Shown piece by piece: positions 1 through 10,327 of a stretch of 64,000 nucleotides of DNA. Made by a program: the position numbers and the translations under genes. Source of the DNA: an uncultured Collinsella sp. (lineage in GTDB: Bacteria > Actinomycetota > Coriobacteriia > Coriobacteriales > Coriobacteriaceae); contig UQHV01000009.1 in assembly GCA_900540895.1 (NCBI GenBank), forward strand, positions 1 to 64,000, given 5' to 3'. The notes below the pieces were generated by a model that saw only the letters and a program-made list of their open reading frames with translations, ran no database searches and was not told the origin of the DNA. Position 1 is the first letter of the stretch. Every line of letters starts with the position of its first letter.

Positions 1-5
1 GTTGG

Positions 6-264
6 CCTTTTCCAGGCCCTGTGGGCAAAAAATGGCAAATATGAGTACTGTTGCTATCGTAGTGTCATATTGCCGGCATAAGATAATAGACATAACAGAA
101 AATATGTTCATTAACCTTAACACATATAAGCCCGCTATAGAACTATTTGAGTAATTTAGGGGCGCTTGCAAGCCGTGCGGGCAGCATATGGGGCTGTTTT
201 GGCTGTTACTAAAAAGGTAACAGTACTCATATTTGCCATTTTTTGCCCACAGGGGCTGGAAAGG
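6..264. repeat. Long inverted repeat, arms about 48 bp
   Basis: Positions 6-54 and 216-264 are near-perfect reverse complements (arms contain TGTGGGCAAAAAATGG and its complement). They enclose about 160 bp of A/T-rich sequence without a credible gene. A small nested hairpin lies at 203-223 (CTGTTAC/GTAACAG). The element fills the start of the window downstream of the minus-strand exporter operon. Short open frames across it look spurious. It may belong with the long inverted repeats at 30.0 and 36.9 kb. Confidence 0.75.
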
Positions 265-376
265 ACCGTCAATTCGGCTCCAGGGGATGCGGCCCAAGGG
301 CCGCAGAACGAAAAATGGGGGCGCTGGTTGTCCTGCGCCCCCATTCTTTGGGTATTGCGGTTGTTTGCCGCCGGTT

Positions 377-2233
377 TTACGCCGCCTCGTCGAACTGCGA
401 GTTGTACAGGTCGGCGTAGAAGCCGCCCTGGGCGAGCAGTTCGTCGTGTGTGCCCTTCTCGACGATGTCGCCGTCGCGAATCACCAAGATTACGTCGGCG
501 TTGCGGATTGTGGACAGGCGGTGCGCGATGACAAAGCTCGTGCGGCCCTGCATCAGCGCATCCATGGCGCGCTGAATAAGCTCCTCGGTGCGGGTGTCCA
601 CGTTGGAAGTCGCCTCGTCTAGAATCAGCGCCGGGCGGTCGGCCAAAATGGCACGGGCGATGGTCACGAGCTGGCGCTGACCCTGCGACAGGTTAGTGCC
701 CTCCTCGTTGATCATAAAGTCGTAGCCACCGGCGAGCGTATGGATAAAGTGGTCGCAGCGTGCGGCGCGTGCGGCGGCCTCGACCTCGGCGTCGGTCGCA
801 TCGGGGCGTCCGTAGCGGATGTTCTCGCGGATGGTGCCGTTAAACAGCCAGGTGTCCTGCAGCACCATGGCAAACTCGCCGCGCAGCGCCGCGCGGTCCC
901 AGTCGCGCACGTCGACGCCTTCGACGCGCAGCGAACCGCCGTCCACGTCGTAAAAGCGCTGCAGCAGCTTAATGAGCGTGGTCTTGCCGGCGCCGGTGGG
1001 GCCGACGATGGCAATGGTTTGGCCGGGCTGCGCCTCGCAGCTAAAATCGTGGATGATGGTCTTGTCGGGCGTGTAGCCAAACTTGACATGGTCGAACTCC
1101 ACGTGGCCGGGGCGCTTTTCGGGAATCTGCGCGTCGGCCTTTTGCTCCTCCTCGGGCGCGGCCAGGAACTCAAAGACGCGCTCGGTGGCAGCGGCCATCG
1201 ACTGCATCGTATTGCTCACGTTGCCCAGTTGCTGTACGGGTTGCGTAAAGTTGCGAACGTACTGGATAAAGCTCTGGATGTCGCCGGGCGTGGCATTGCC
1301 GGTCAACGCGAGCTGTGCGCCCACCACGACGACGCCCACATAGCCCATGTTGCCCACCAGGCTCATAAGCGGCATCATCAGGCCCGACAGGAACTGCGAA
1401 CGCCAGCCGCTAATAAAGAGTCGGTCGTTTTGACGGTCGAACTCCTCGATCGAGGCCTCGGCGCGGTCGAACACCTGAATGACGTTCTGGCCGGCAAAGT
1501 CCTCCTCGATAATGCCGTTGACGGCGCCCAGAACCTGCTGTTGCTCGCGGAAGTACGGCTGCGAGAAGTGAATCATCACGACCAGGATTATCGCGGCGGC
1601 CGGCAGCGTGAGCACGGTGACGCCGGTGAGCGGCAGGCTGATCGACAGCATCATGACGAGGACGCCGATAATCTGCGTCACCGACGTGATGAGCTGCGTC
1701 ACGCTCTGGTTGAGCGACTGGCCCAGCGTATCGACGTCGTTAGTGATGCGGCTGAGCACGTCGCCCTTGCTGTGTCCGTTAAAGTAGCTCATCGGAACGA
1801 CGGCGATCTTGGCGGCGATCTCCTTGCGCATGCGATAGCAGATCTTTTGCGTGACGCCGGTCATGAGCCAGCCTTGGATCAGGCTGCAAACAGAGCTCGC
1901 CAGATACAGGCAGAGCAAAAAGCCGAGCGTCTTGGCGATCCAGTCAAAGTCAACGTCGCCGGTGCCGTTGACCTTGGCAACCAGACCCTCGAATAGCTTG
2001 GTGGTGACCTGGCCGAGTACCTTGGGTCCCACGATATTAAAGACGACCGAGCACACGGCAAAGGCGACGGCGGCAAACACGGCAATCTTGTGCTGGCCGA
2101 TATAGCCGAGCAGCTGCCTCATGGTGCCCTTAAAGTCCTTGGCCTTTTCGCCGCGACGCATGCCGCCCATGCGGCCCATGGGTCCACGCTGGCGGGTGGG
2201 CTTGGGAATCTGAGTCTTGGTTTCGTCTGCCAT
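377..2233 (-). CDS. ABC exporter half-transporter (canonical ATP site subunit)
   Basis: This 618-residue type IV ABC exporter half has an N-terminal six-helix membrane domain (about residues 45-330) and a C-terminal ATPase domain. The ATPase has Walker A GPTGAGKTT, signature LSQGQRQL, Walker B LILDEATSNVD with the catalytic Glu, and an H-loop AHRLST. Its ATG overlaps the stop of the preceding exporter gene by one base (TAATG), so the two are translationally coupled. The pair probably forms a heterodimeric efflux pump of the BmrCD/TM287-288 class for drugs or lipids in the cytoplasmic membrane; the substrate cannot be read from sequence. A MarR gene starts the operon and likely controls it. 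Confidence 0.93.
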   Translation of the reverse strand: MADETKTQIPKPTRQRGPMGRMGGMRRGEKAKDFKGTMRQLLGYIGQHKIAVFAAVAFAVCSVVFNIVGPKVLGQVTTKLFEGLVAKVNGTGDVDFDWIAKTLGFLLCLYLASSVCSLIQGWLMTGVTQKICYRMRKEIAAKIAVVPMSYFNGHSKGDVLSRITNDVDTLGQSLNQSVTQLITSVTQIIGVLVMMLSISLPLTGVTVLTLPAAAIILVVMIHFSQPYFREQQQVLGAVNGIIEEDFAGQNVIQVFDRAEASIEEFDRQNDRLFISGWRSQFLSGLMMPLMSLVGNMGYVGVVVVGAQLALTGNATPGDIQSFIQYVRNFTQPVQQLGNVSNTMQSMAAATERVFEFLAAPEEEQKADAQIPEKRPGHVEFDHVKFGYTPDKTIIHDFSCEAQPGQTIAIVGPTGAGKTTLIKLLQRFYDVDGGSLRVEGVDVRDWDRAALRGEFAMVLQDTWLFNGTIRENIRYGRPDATDAEVEAAARAARCDHFIHTLAGGYDFMINEEGTNLSQGQRQLVTIARAILADRPALILDEATSNVDTRTEELIQRAMDALMQGRTSFVIAHRLSTIRNADVILVIRDGDIVEKGTHDELLAQGGFYADLYNSQFDEAA

Positions 2234-4599
2234 TAGCGCTCGCCTCCTTCCATAACGGCTTCAATCTCTTCTTGGGTAAGCCCCAGCTCCTCGGCGGAAA
2301 GCTGTGACTGTGCGATCTCCAGGTACGCCGGGCAGCTGTGCAGCAGCTCCTCGTGCGTACCGGTGCCCACCACGTGGCCGTCGTCGAGCACGATGATCTG
2401 GTCGGCGTGCATGATGGTCGCGATGCGCTGGGCCACGACCACGAGTGCGGCGTCGGTAACGTTTTTGGCCAGCTCCTCGCGCAGGCGAGCGTCGGTCTTG
2501 TAGTCGAGTGCGCTAAACGAGTCATCGAACACCACGACCTCGGGCTTTTTGGCCAACGCGCGGGCGATGGCCAGACGCTGGCGCTGACCGCCCGAGACAT
2601 TGGAGCCGCCCTGACTGATGGGGGAGTCGTAGCCGCCCTCGCGCTCGGCGATAAAGTCCTCGGCTTGGGCGATGCGTGCCGCCCGGTGCATGTCATCATC
2701 GCTCACCATGTCGCCGGCAAATTTAAGGTTGCTCTCGACGGTGCCCGAGAACAGGCGACCCTGCTGCGGGATGTAACCAATGCGGCGGCGCAGCTCGGAA
2801 AGGGTCATGTCACGCACGTCGATACCATCGAGCGAAATGCTGCCACCCGTGACGTCGTACAGGCGCGGAATCAGCTGCACGAGCGTGGACTTGCCCGAGC
2901 CCGTGGAGCCAATGATGCCGAGCATCTGACCGGCGTGCGTGGTGAAGTTCACGCCGCTGATGACGTCGGCGCGGGCAGCGGGATACTGGAAGCTCACGTC
3001 ACGGAAGGTGAGCTCACCGCGCGGCGCGCTGGCAGCAGGCAGTTTGGGCGAGGCAGGGTCGTTGATGCTCGTGGGGCAAGTGATGACCTCTTCCACGCGC
3101 TCGACCGCGACCTCGGCGCGGGGCAGGATGACCGAAACCATGGTGAGGATCATAAACGCCATGACGATTTGCATGGTGTAGGAGATAAACGCCATCATGT
3201 TGCCGACCTGCATCACGCCGTCGGACACGCCCTGCGCGCCAAACCAGACGATAAGCACGGTGATGCAGTTCATGACGAGCATCATGAGCGGCATCATAAA
3301 GCTCATGGCGCGGTTGGTGTAGAGCTGCGTGGTCATCAGGTCGAGGGACGCCTGGTCAAAGCGCTCGAGCTCATGTTCCTCGCGGTTGAACGAGCGGATG
3401 GGCATAAGACCGTCGAGCAGCTCGCGGGCGGTAAGGTTCACCCGGTCCACAAAGCTCTGCATCTTTTTGAACTTGGGCATGGTGAGACCCATAAGCACGC
3501 CGACGACGGCCGAGACCGCGATGATGGCCACGGCGATGGTCCACTCCAGGCCGGTATGGTTGGCCAGGACGCGCGTGACGGCGACGATGCCCATGACGGG
3601 GGCCATCAGACACATGCGGATAAACAGGGTTGCGGCCATCTGGATCTGCTGAATGTCGTTGGTGCAGCGGGTGATGAGCGAGGCCTGGCTAAACTTGCCC
3701 ACCTCGGCCGGCGAGAAGTGCATAACCTTGTTGAAGGTCTCGCGGCGCAGGTCGCGGGCGATGGAGCAGGCGGTGCGCGAAGCCACGGCGCCGGTCAGGA
3801 TGGTGGCGACGAGCGACACGAGGCACAGCCCAAACATCGTGGTCGCCATGCGGCCCAGGTAGGCGTTCTGCACGTCGGCGGGGTCGATGCCTTGCGCTTT
3901 GTACTCTTCTTGTACGTAGGTCACGGCGCGCTGGGTGACGATGGACCCCGACATGGAGCCCATTTTATCTGCCATTTCGTTGGCGCTTTCGACGAGCTTG
4001 CTTTGGTCTACCAGACCGCCTTCGATGCCCAGACGCAGGCTCTTCATGGTGATCTTACCGCCGTCTGCATCAATCTGCTTTTGCATGTTCTGGGCCGCCG
4101 TGGCCTTCTGCTGCATCTCGGCGAGCTGCTCGGGCGTCATCGCCGCCATTTGCTCGGGCGTGGGCATGGCCTGAGCGGCGTCGCTGTCTTTCTCGCTGGA
4201 CGTGCCGGTCATGTCGCCCATGGAGTCGGCGTCGATGCCTTGGTTGAGCGAAAGGACGACGGTCTCGGGCAGGCTCATAATGTCGGCGAGCTTGCTGCCG
4301 TCGGCGCGCTCGTCCTCGGTGCCCTTGTACGTGCGAATCCCGTTTTTGTCTGCCTTGCCAAACGCAGCCTCTACCGTCTTGGCGTCTTTGGCGCTCATAA
4401 AGAGTTCGAGGTCGTCGAGCGATTCGGAGCGGATGGTGTCGGGCACGGGCGAGGCGATGCCGCCTTGCTGCACGCCCACGTCGACGATGTCGCTCATATA
4501 GGTAGGCAGCGCCAGATCGGCGTTGCAGCTGATTACGATAAGTACGATAGCTGCGAACAGTGCCAGGACATGCTTTTTAAAGAGCTTGAGAATCCTCAC
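2233..4599 (-). CDS. ABC exporter half-transporter (degenerate ATP site subunit)
   Basis: This 788-residue partner of the downstream exporter gene has Walker A GSTGSGKST and signature VSGGQRQR. Its Walker B reads VVVFDDSFSALD, with Asp where the catalytic Glu is expected. That is the usual asymmetry of heterodimeric exporters, in which one ATP site is degenerate. It is longer than the usual ~580-600 residues because of a ~220-residue, Met/Gln/Asp-rich hydrophilic insertion after the first membrane helix (about residues 30-255), presumably extracytoplasmic. The GTG start overlaps the MarR stop by four bases (GTGA). This start fits the hydrophobic N-terminus (MRILKLFKKHVLALFAAIVL). Confidence 0.92.
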   Translation of the reverse strand: MRILKLFKKHVLALFAAIVLIVISCNADLALPTYMSDIVDVGVQQGGIASPVPDTIRSESLDDLELFMSAKDAKTVEAAFGKADKNGIRTYKGTEDERADGSKLADIMSLPETVVLSLNQGIDADSMGDMTGTSSEKDSDAAQAMPTPEQMAAMTPEQLAEMQQKATAAQNMQKQIDADGGKITMKSLRLGIEGGLVDQSKLVESANEMADKMGSMSGSIVTQRAVTYVQEEYKAQGIDPADVQNAYLGRMATTMFGLCLVSLVATILTGAVASRTACSIARDLRRETFNKVMHFSPAEVGKFSQASLITRCTNDIQQIQMAATLFIRMCLMAPVMGIVAVTRVLANHTGLEWTIAVAIIAVSAVVGVLMGLTMPKFKKMQSFVDRVNLTARELLDGLMPIRSFNREEHELERFDQASLDLMTTQLYTNRAMSFMMPLMMLVMNCITVLIVWFGAQGVSDGVMQVGNMMAFISYTMQIVMAFMILTMVSVILPRAEVAVERVEEVITCPTSINDPASPKLPAASAPRGELTFRDVSFQYPAARADVISGVNFTTHAGQMLGIIGSTGSGKSTLVQLIPRLYDVTGGSISLDGIDVRDMTLSELRRRIGYIPQQGRLFSGTVESNLKFAGDMVSDDDMHRAARIAQAEDFIAEREGGYDSPISQGGSNVSGGQRQRLAIARALAKKPEVVVFDDSFSALDYKTDARLREELAKNVTDAALVVVAQRIATIMHADQIIVLDDGHVVGTGTHEELLHSCPAYLEIAQSQLSAEELGLTQEEIEAVMEGGER

Positions 4600-5045
4600 T
4601 CGGCATCTCTCCTTTCTTGGTTGCGGTCGATAATTTCGTTGGCACGTCTTAGAAGGCGCACCATCTCTTGGGTATCTGTTTCGCCGAACTGCTCAAGGAA
4701 GGCCGCGGTGCGGTCCTCGAATTCCCGACGCTTGATCTCGAGATCATGGAATCCCTTGTCGGTCACCGTGACGTGTACGCGACGACGGTCGGTCTTTGAG
4801 TGCTCACGCTCAACCCAGCCCTTGGCTTCGAGAGCGCGTAGGATATTGGCGATGCGGGCGCTCGAGACCCAGGCACGATTGGCGAGTTCGCTCGGCGTGA
4901 GCGAGCCGCCAGCGAGCATGAGAGCGCGCATGACGGCCATCTCGCCGCCGAGAGCTTTGTCCGCAAAGCGCGAAATGCGCTGATGCATGCTGCCAAACTC
5001 AGTTAAGAGTTGACGCCCAAGCTCATGGAAATCGGTATCTTCCAC
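4596..5045 (-). CDS. MarR-family transcriptional regulator
   Basis: This 149-residue winged-helix protein has the MarR layout: an N-terminal dimerisation helix, a recognition region (SLTPSELANRAWVSSARIANILRALEAKG region, about 50-78) and a wing with the DRRRVHVTVTDKG signature. It is the first gene of an operon with two exporter subunits, overlapping the next gene by four bases, which suggests an autoregulated efflux repressor responding to a small-molecule ligand. The start is GTG at 5045, preceded by AGGGG at a suitable distance. The start codon lies inside one arm of a 15-bp inverted repeat that is the probable operator. Confidence 0.9.
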   Translation of the reverse strand: MEDTDFHELGRQLLTEFGSMHQRISRFADKALGGEMAVMRALMLAGGSLTPSELANRAWVSSARIANILRALEAKGWVEREHSKTDRRRVHVTVTDKGFHDLEIKRREFEDRTAAFLEQFGETDTQEMVRLLRRANEIIDRNQERRDAE

Positions 5046-5085
5046 CGAAAACCCCTAACACTAGAAACTATTTTCGGTGAAAGAT
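5037..5085 (-). promoter_or_regulatory. Probable MarR operator overlapping start codon
   Basis: Two 15-base arms (5037-5051 and 5071-5085; ATCTTCCACCGAAAA and its complement with one mismatch) flank a 19-base spacer just upstream of and over the GTG start of the MarR gene. The placement suggests autoregulation by blocking transcription, translation or both. Binding is inferred. Confidence 0.55.
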
Positions 5086-5294
5086 GATACCCGCATATTC
5101 GGGCCTCATGCAGTGGGCAATATAAAGAGCGCATAAAGAGTTAAAAAATTCAATTGCTGAAGCGTTTCAAAGAACTACTATGCCCGCGGTTAGGCGAGGG
5201 GTTGTCACCACCATGACGACTGGGACTCATTTATCGCCACGTGCGATGCTCCAACTTCCCGCAAGGAGACACCTGAATCAAGGGGGTTGGAGTC

Positions 5295-6044
5295 ATGGCA
5301 TTTGACTTCACGGGCAAAACCGCGATCGTTACCGGCGGCACTCAGGGCATTGGCCTCGAGATCGCCAAGGGCATCGTCGCGGGCGGCGGACACGTCGCGC
5401 TCATCGCAAGGAACGCTGCCAAGGGCGAGGCCGCTGTGGTCGAGCTTGGCGAGGGCAACAAGTTCTATCAGCTCGATGTTGCCGATGCGCCCAAGGCGCG
5501 TGAGACCGTCGAGCAGATTTTTACGGACCTGCCGCAAACCAACATCCTGATCAACTGTGCTGGCGTCATCAGCACCAAGAAGTTCGACGAGATCGATGAC
5601 ACCGAGTGGCGTCGTACCATCGACATCAACCTCAACGGTACCTTCACTATGATGAATGCTGTGTACCCGCACTTTAAGGCGGCCCATGCCGGCACTATCG
5701 TCAACGTGAGTTCCGTTGCGGGCAAGATCGGTGGCGGCCTGCTCGGCACCGCGGCTTACGCGAGCTCCAAGGCCGGTGTTAACGGTCTAACCAAGGCAGT
5801 CGCCAAGGAAGGCGGCAAGTTTGGCGTCCGCTGCAACGCCGTGTGCCCGTCGCTCACCCTTACCGATATGACCTCGATTCTCTCTGACGAGAACTCTCAG
5901 CGCATCATCAACGGTATTCCTCTGGGCCGTGCCGCCCAGGCAAGCGAGCCCGCGCAGATGGTGCTCTTCTTTGCCTCCGACCTTGCCAGCTTCGTGAACG
6001 GCGAGATCGGTGACTGCGACGGTGGCATCGTTCTGGACGGGTAA
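5295..6044 (+). CDS. SDR-family oxidoreductase
   Basis: This 249-residue classical short-chain dehydrogenase has the cofactor motif TGGTQGIG (13-20), NCAG (87-90), and catalytic Ser140, Tyr155 and Lys159 (YASSK). The family reduces or oxidises alcohols and ketones with NAD(P)H. The next gene, 108 bp downstream, resembles 2-keto-3-deoxygluconate permeases, so a role in sugar-acid metabolism (KduD-like) is possible. The sequence is equally compatible with a general FabG-like or sugar-alcohol dehydrogenase. ATG 5295 follows GGAG at 5288. A hairpin between this gene and the permease may attenuate transcription. Confidence 0.88.
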   Translation: MAFDFTGKTAIVTGGTQGIGLEIAKGIVAGGGHVALIARNAAKGEAAVVELGEGNKFYQLDVADAPKARETVEQIFTDLPQTNILINCAGVISTKKFDEIDDTEWRRTIDINLNGTFTMMNAVYPHFKAAHAGTIVNVSSVAGKIGGGLLGTAAYASSKAGVNGLTKAVAKEGGKFGVRCNAVCPSLTLTDMTSILSDENSQRIINGIPLGRAAQASEPAQMVLFFASDLASFVNGEIGDCDGGIVLDG

Positions 6045-6063
6045 TACCCCGCGACGTTAATTC

Positions 6064-6102
6064 GGCGACGGCTCCTGCGACTCGGGACCGTCGCCTTCTT
6101 TC
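6064..6102 (+). terminator. Stem-loop after SDR gene
   Basis: An 8-bp stem (GGCGACGG, 6064-6071, with CCGTCGCC, 6088-6095) is followed by TTCTTTCT. It fits an intrinsic terminator or attenuator between the dehydrogenase and the permease. Confidence 0.6.
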
Positions 6103-6152
6103 TGGCACAGGAGCGTGTGACCGCGTGTCGCACGCATCAAAAGGAGATATAA

Positions 6153-7166
6153 ATGAGTGAATCGACTGCGGTGGAGGCGCCGGCGGCAAAGGAGCCGTTC
6201 TTTAAGATGTCCTCCATCCCGGGTGCCAATATTTTGGTGCCGCTTTTGTTGGGCTGCCTGCTCAACACGCTGTTCCCCGACCTATTCAAAACGCTCGGCA
6301 GTTTTACGCTTGGCATGACTCAGCAGGGCGCAGGCCCGCTTGTTGGCGCTTTTTTGCTCATCGTCGGTACGACGATTTCGTTTAAGAGCGCTCCTGCCGC
6401 CGCTGCCCGCGGCGCCATCATCATCGCCGTCAAGCAGATCGTGGTCGTTGCCGTGTCGCTGCTCATCCTTTATGTGTTCAACGACAACCTGTTTGGTATC
6501 TCGGCCATGGTGATGCTGGCCGCTTGCACGGGTGCGAACAACGCTATGTACGCTGGACTGATGGGCACCATGGGCAATGAGGCCGAACGTGGTGCCGTCG
6601 CAATCACCACGCTGGTTGTCGGCCCTCCGGTCACGATGATCGTGCTCGGCGCTGCCGGTCAGGCTCCGATCGGCTGGTCGCTCGTGGGCGCCATCCTGCC
6701 GATCGTCGTCGGCATTATCCTGGGTAACCTCTTCCCCAGCTTTAAGAAGATGATGGCACCGGCACTTTCCGCCATCATCGTGCTCGTCTTCTTTGCCATG
6801 GGATCGACCATGACCTTTGGCCAGCTTATCAACGGTGGTCTTCCCGGCATCCTGCTCGGCGTGATCTGCTCGGTGGTCTTTGCAATTCCCGTCATCGCGG
6901 TCGATAAGCTCACGGGCGGTACGGGTGTCGCAGGTGCGGCCATTTCGAGCTGCGCCGGAGCCAATGTGGCCACGCCTGCTGCCATGGCAAGCGTCAACGA
7001 GGCCATGTACGGCGGCGCGGTGCTCGCGACGGCTACGGCGCAGGTCGCAGCATGTGCTATCGTGACGGCCATTTTGACCCCGCTGGTCACCAGCTGGTGC
7101 TACAAGCATTTTGAGGGCCAGGGCCACAGCAAGGCAACGACCGACAAGGCCGCCGCAGCCGCCTAA
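6153..7166 (+). CDS. 2-keto-3-deoxygluconate permease family transporter (KdgT-like)
   Basis: This 337-residue, very hydrophobic protein has about ten membrane helices. Its N-terminal stretch (SIPGANILVPLLLGCLLNTL, about 22-41) and the GSFTLGM motif match the KdgT family, which imports 2-keto-3-deoxygluconate with protons. It starts at ATG 6153, with AAGGAG ten bases upstream. No other pectin or glucuronate genes are visible, so the substrate is uncertain; the SDR upstream is its only likely partner. A GC-rich hairpin follows the gene. Confidence 0.82.
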   Translation: MSESTAVEAPAAKEPFFKMSSIPGANILVPLLLGCLLNTLFPDLFKTLGSFTLGMTQQGAGPLVGAFLLIVGTTISFKSAPAAAARGAIIIAVKQIVVVAVSLLILYVFNDNLFGISAMVMLAACTGANNAMYAGLMGTMGNEAERGAVAITTLVVGPPVTMIVLGAAGQAPIGWSLVGAILPIVVGIILGNLFPSFKKMMAPALSAIIVLVFFAMGSTMTFGQLINGGLPGILLGVICSVVFAIPVIAVDKLTGGTGVAGAAISSCAGANVATPAAMASVNEAMYGGAVLATATAQVAACAIVTAILTPLVTSWCYKHFEGQGHSKATTDKAAAAA

Positions 7167-7204
7167 TGCCAAGCGGCAATCAAAGCTAAATAACTAGCCA
7201 TGCC

Positions 7205-7242
7205 ACAGGGCGGCCCCGGGGGAAATCCCGTGGCCGCCCTGT
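7205..7242 (+). terminator. Intrinsic terminator-like hairpin
   Basis: ACAGGGCGGCC (7205-7215) pairs with GGCCGCCCTGT (7232-7242), an 11-bp GC-rich stem followed by AGTTTCTG. It probably ends the SDR/permease transcript. Confidence 0.65.
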
Positions 7243-7636
7243 AGTTTCTGTGGGGTCTCTGGGGCACTTTACTCTGCTAAAGCTGGCATAACAGCTAGAG
7301 TGAAGGACGTATAAAGGCAAGGGGAAATATCAAGCGAATCGGTGAACGGTAGCTGATGGTGGGAGCGTTTCCTGCGGATTTGTTAAAAACAACCTTATGG
7401 TATAAAAAAAGAAACATATAACAGCCCTGATGAAGGGGGTGGCTATGTTATCCTTCTCAAACGGGTGAAATCTTGGGTTTTGGGTTGCAGTTCCAAGGTG
7501 GACAAACGTTTTTCCCTGTACCAACGTGTGGTGAAGAACGGAAGAAGCCGGTAGTGCAAGCCGATAATTCAAGAATTCAATAAGCAGCGGTGTGAGAGAG
7601 CGCCGCATTACACGTAACTAGGAGCGTGGTTACACA
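7243..7636 (+). promoter_or_regulatory. Long untranslated region and promoter before pflB
   Basis: There are 394 bp without a convincing gene. A promoter-like stretch near 7380-7404 includes the small palindrome TTGTTAAAAACAA followed by TATGGTATAAAA. Just downstream, 7407-7453 can fold (arms around ATAACAGCC and GGCTATGTTAT). AGGAG at 7619-7624 is the nearest ribosome-binding site, about 13 bases from the ATG. The TTGTT/AACAA site recalls Rex or FNR half-sites but has the wrong spacing for either, so it is only a candidate redox operator. Confidence 0.4.
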
Positions 7637-9688
<2,052 letters not shown>

Positions 9689-9689
9689 C

Positions 9690-9750
9690 TATTGTTAGTG
9701 CTATACTAACAATAACGATTACTGATTAGTGCGCCGGTTTCGGCCGGCGC
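9690..9750 (+). promoter_or_regulatory. Two stem-loops between the PFL halves
   Basis: A 9-bp A/T-rich hairpin (TATTGTTAG 9690-9698 with CTAACAATA 9706-9714) begins just after the pflB stop. A 7-bp GC hairpin (GCGCCGG 9731-9737 with CCGGCGC 9744-9750) lies just before the AAGGAGAC ribosome-binding site. Neither has a T-run. They may be processing or stability elements setting the ratio of the two chains. Confidence 0.55.
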
Positions 9751-9773
9751 CTATCGATCGAAGGAGACACATT

Positions 9774-10025
9774 ATGAAGGTTTCTGAAGTTTCCGAGACT
9801 CAGGCCGATAACCTGGTCCACATGCTCGACGCTTACGCCGAGAAGGGTGGCCACCACCTGAACATCAACGTCTTCAACCGTGAGACGCTGCTCGACGCTC
9901 AGGCTCACCCCGAGAAGTACCCGCAGCTGACCATTCGCGTTTCCGGCTACGCCGTGAACTTCCACACGCTCACCAAGGAGCAGCAGGACGAGGTCATTTC
10001 GCGTACCTTCCACAACAAGTTCTAA
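9774..10025 (+). CDS. grcA: Stand-alone glycyl-radical domain of pyruvate formate-lyase (GrcA/YfiD-like)
   Basis: This 83-residue protein matches the C-terminal domain of full-length PFL almost end to end: GGHHLNINVFNRE (25-37), HPEKYPQLTIRVSGYAVNF (45-63; radical Gly58) and LTKEQQDEVISRTF (66-79). In Escherichia coli a similar protein, GrcA, is a spare part for damaged PFL. Here the PFL chain just upstream lacks this domain, so this protein is inferred to be an obligatory subunit. It has its own strong ribosome-binding site (AAGGAG, eight bases before ATG 9774), allowing expression in excess of pflB. A large palindrome follows. Confidence 0.93.
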   Translation: MKVSEVSETQADNLVHMLDAYAEKGGHHLNINVFNRETLLDAQAHPEKYPQLTIRVSGYAVNFHTLTKEQQDEVISRTFHNKF

Positions 10026-10047
10026 AGGGGTTTAACTCCCGCAGGAT

Positions 10048-10178
10048 CGCCGGGGCTGTTTGGGCTACCTCCCAAAACGTCCTCGGACATGCAAGAAGCC
10101 CTCGCTGCGCACTTCGTGCGGCGAGGGCTTCTTGCGTCCTGCGGAATATTTTGGGAGGTAGCCCAAACAGCCCCGGCG
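10048..10178 (+). repeat. Nested palindromic element, copy A (family I)
   Basis: The outer stem is 30 bp (10048-10077 with 10149-10178, one G-T pair). Inside are CGTCCTC, a short GGAC/GTCC helix, a 14-bp inner stem (10092-10105 with 10121-10134) capped by CGCACTTCGTGCG, then TGCGGAA. It lies between the PFL genes and the LacI gene and may also end the pfl transcript. Related copies are at 24.19, 25.23, 29.64 and 37.19 kb. Confidence 0.85.
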
Positions 10179-10290
10179 GGGTCCTGTGTAGTCACCCTTT
10201 AGGCGGAACTCTCCTAATTATTTGGATGAGTCGTTTACTTACTTGTACTGTTACCGTCTTCCCACTGTTGTTGGGGTATGCTTTGTTCGT

Positions 10291-10307
10291 ATGTAAACGT
10301 ATGACAT
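10291..10307 (+). promoter_or_regulatory. LacI-type operator before the regulator gene
   Basis: ATGTAAACGTATGACAT is an imperfect palindrome centred on CG at 10298-10299. It resembles the sites before the GH32-like gene and lies 21 bp before the regulator's ATG, suggesting autoregulation. Confidence 0.55.
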
Positions 10308-10327
10308 GTTGATGAGGGGAGGGTGCT

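Noticed and set aside
5205..5687. 160-codon minus-strand frame opposite the SDR start
   Set aside because: It is antisense to a well-supported dehydrogenase with clear catalytic motifs; typical of high-GC shadow frames.
7330..7608. 92-codon minus-strand frame in the pflB leader
   Set aside because: No ribosome-binding site or recognisable domain; the region is better explained as promoter and leader.
7243..7636. Possible T-box or other known riboswitch before pflB
   Set aside because: GGTGG-like stretches are present but the T-box core and anti-terminator are not recognisable, and PFL is not a typical T-box gene.
10048..10178. CRISPR-like array suspected from recurring palindromes
   Set aside because: Copies are single, kilobases apart, with no regular spacers and no cas genes in the window.
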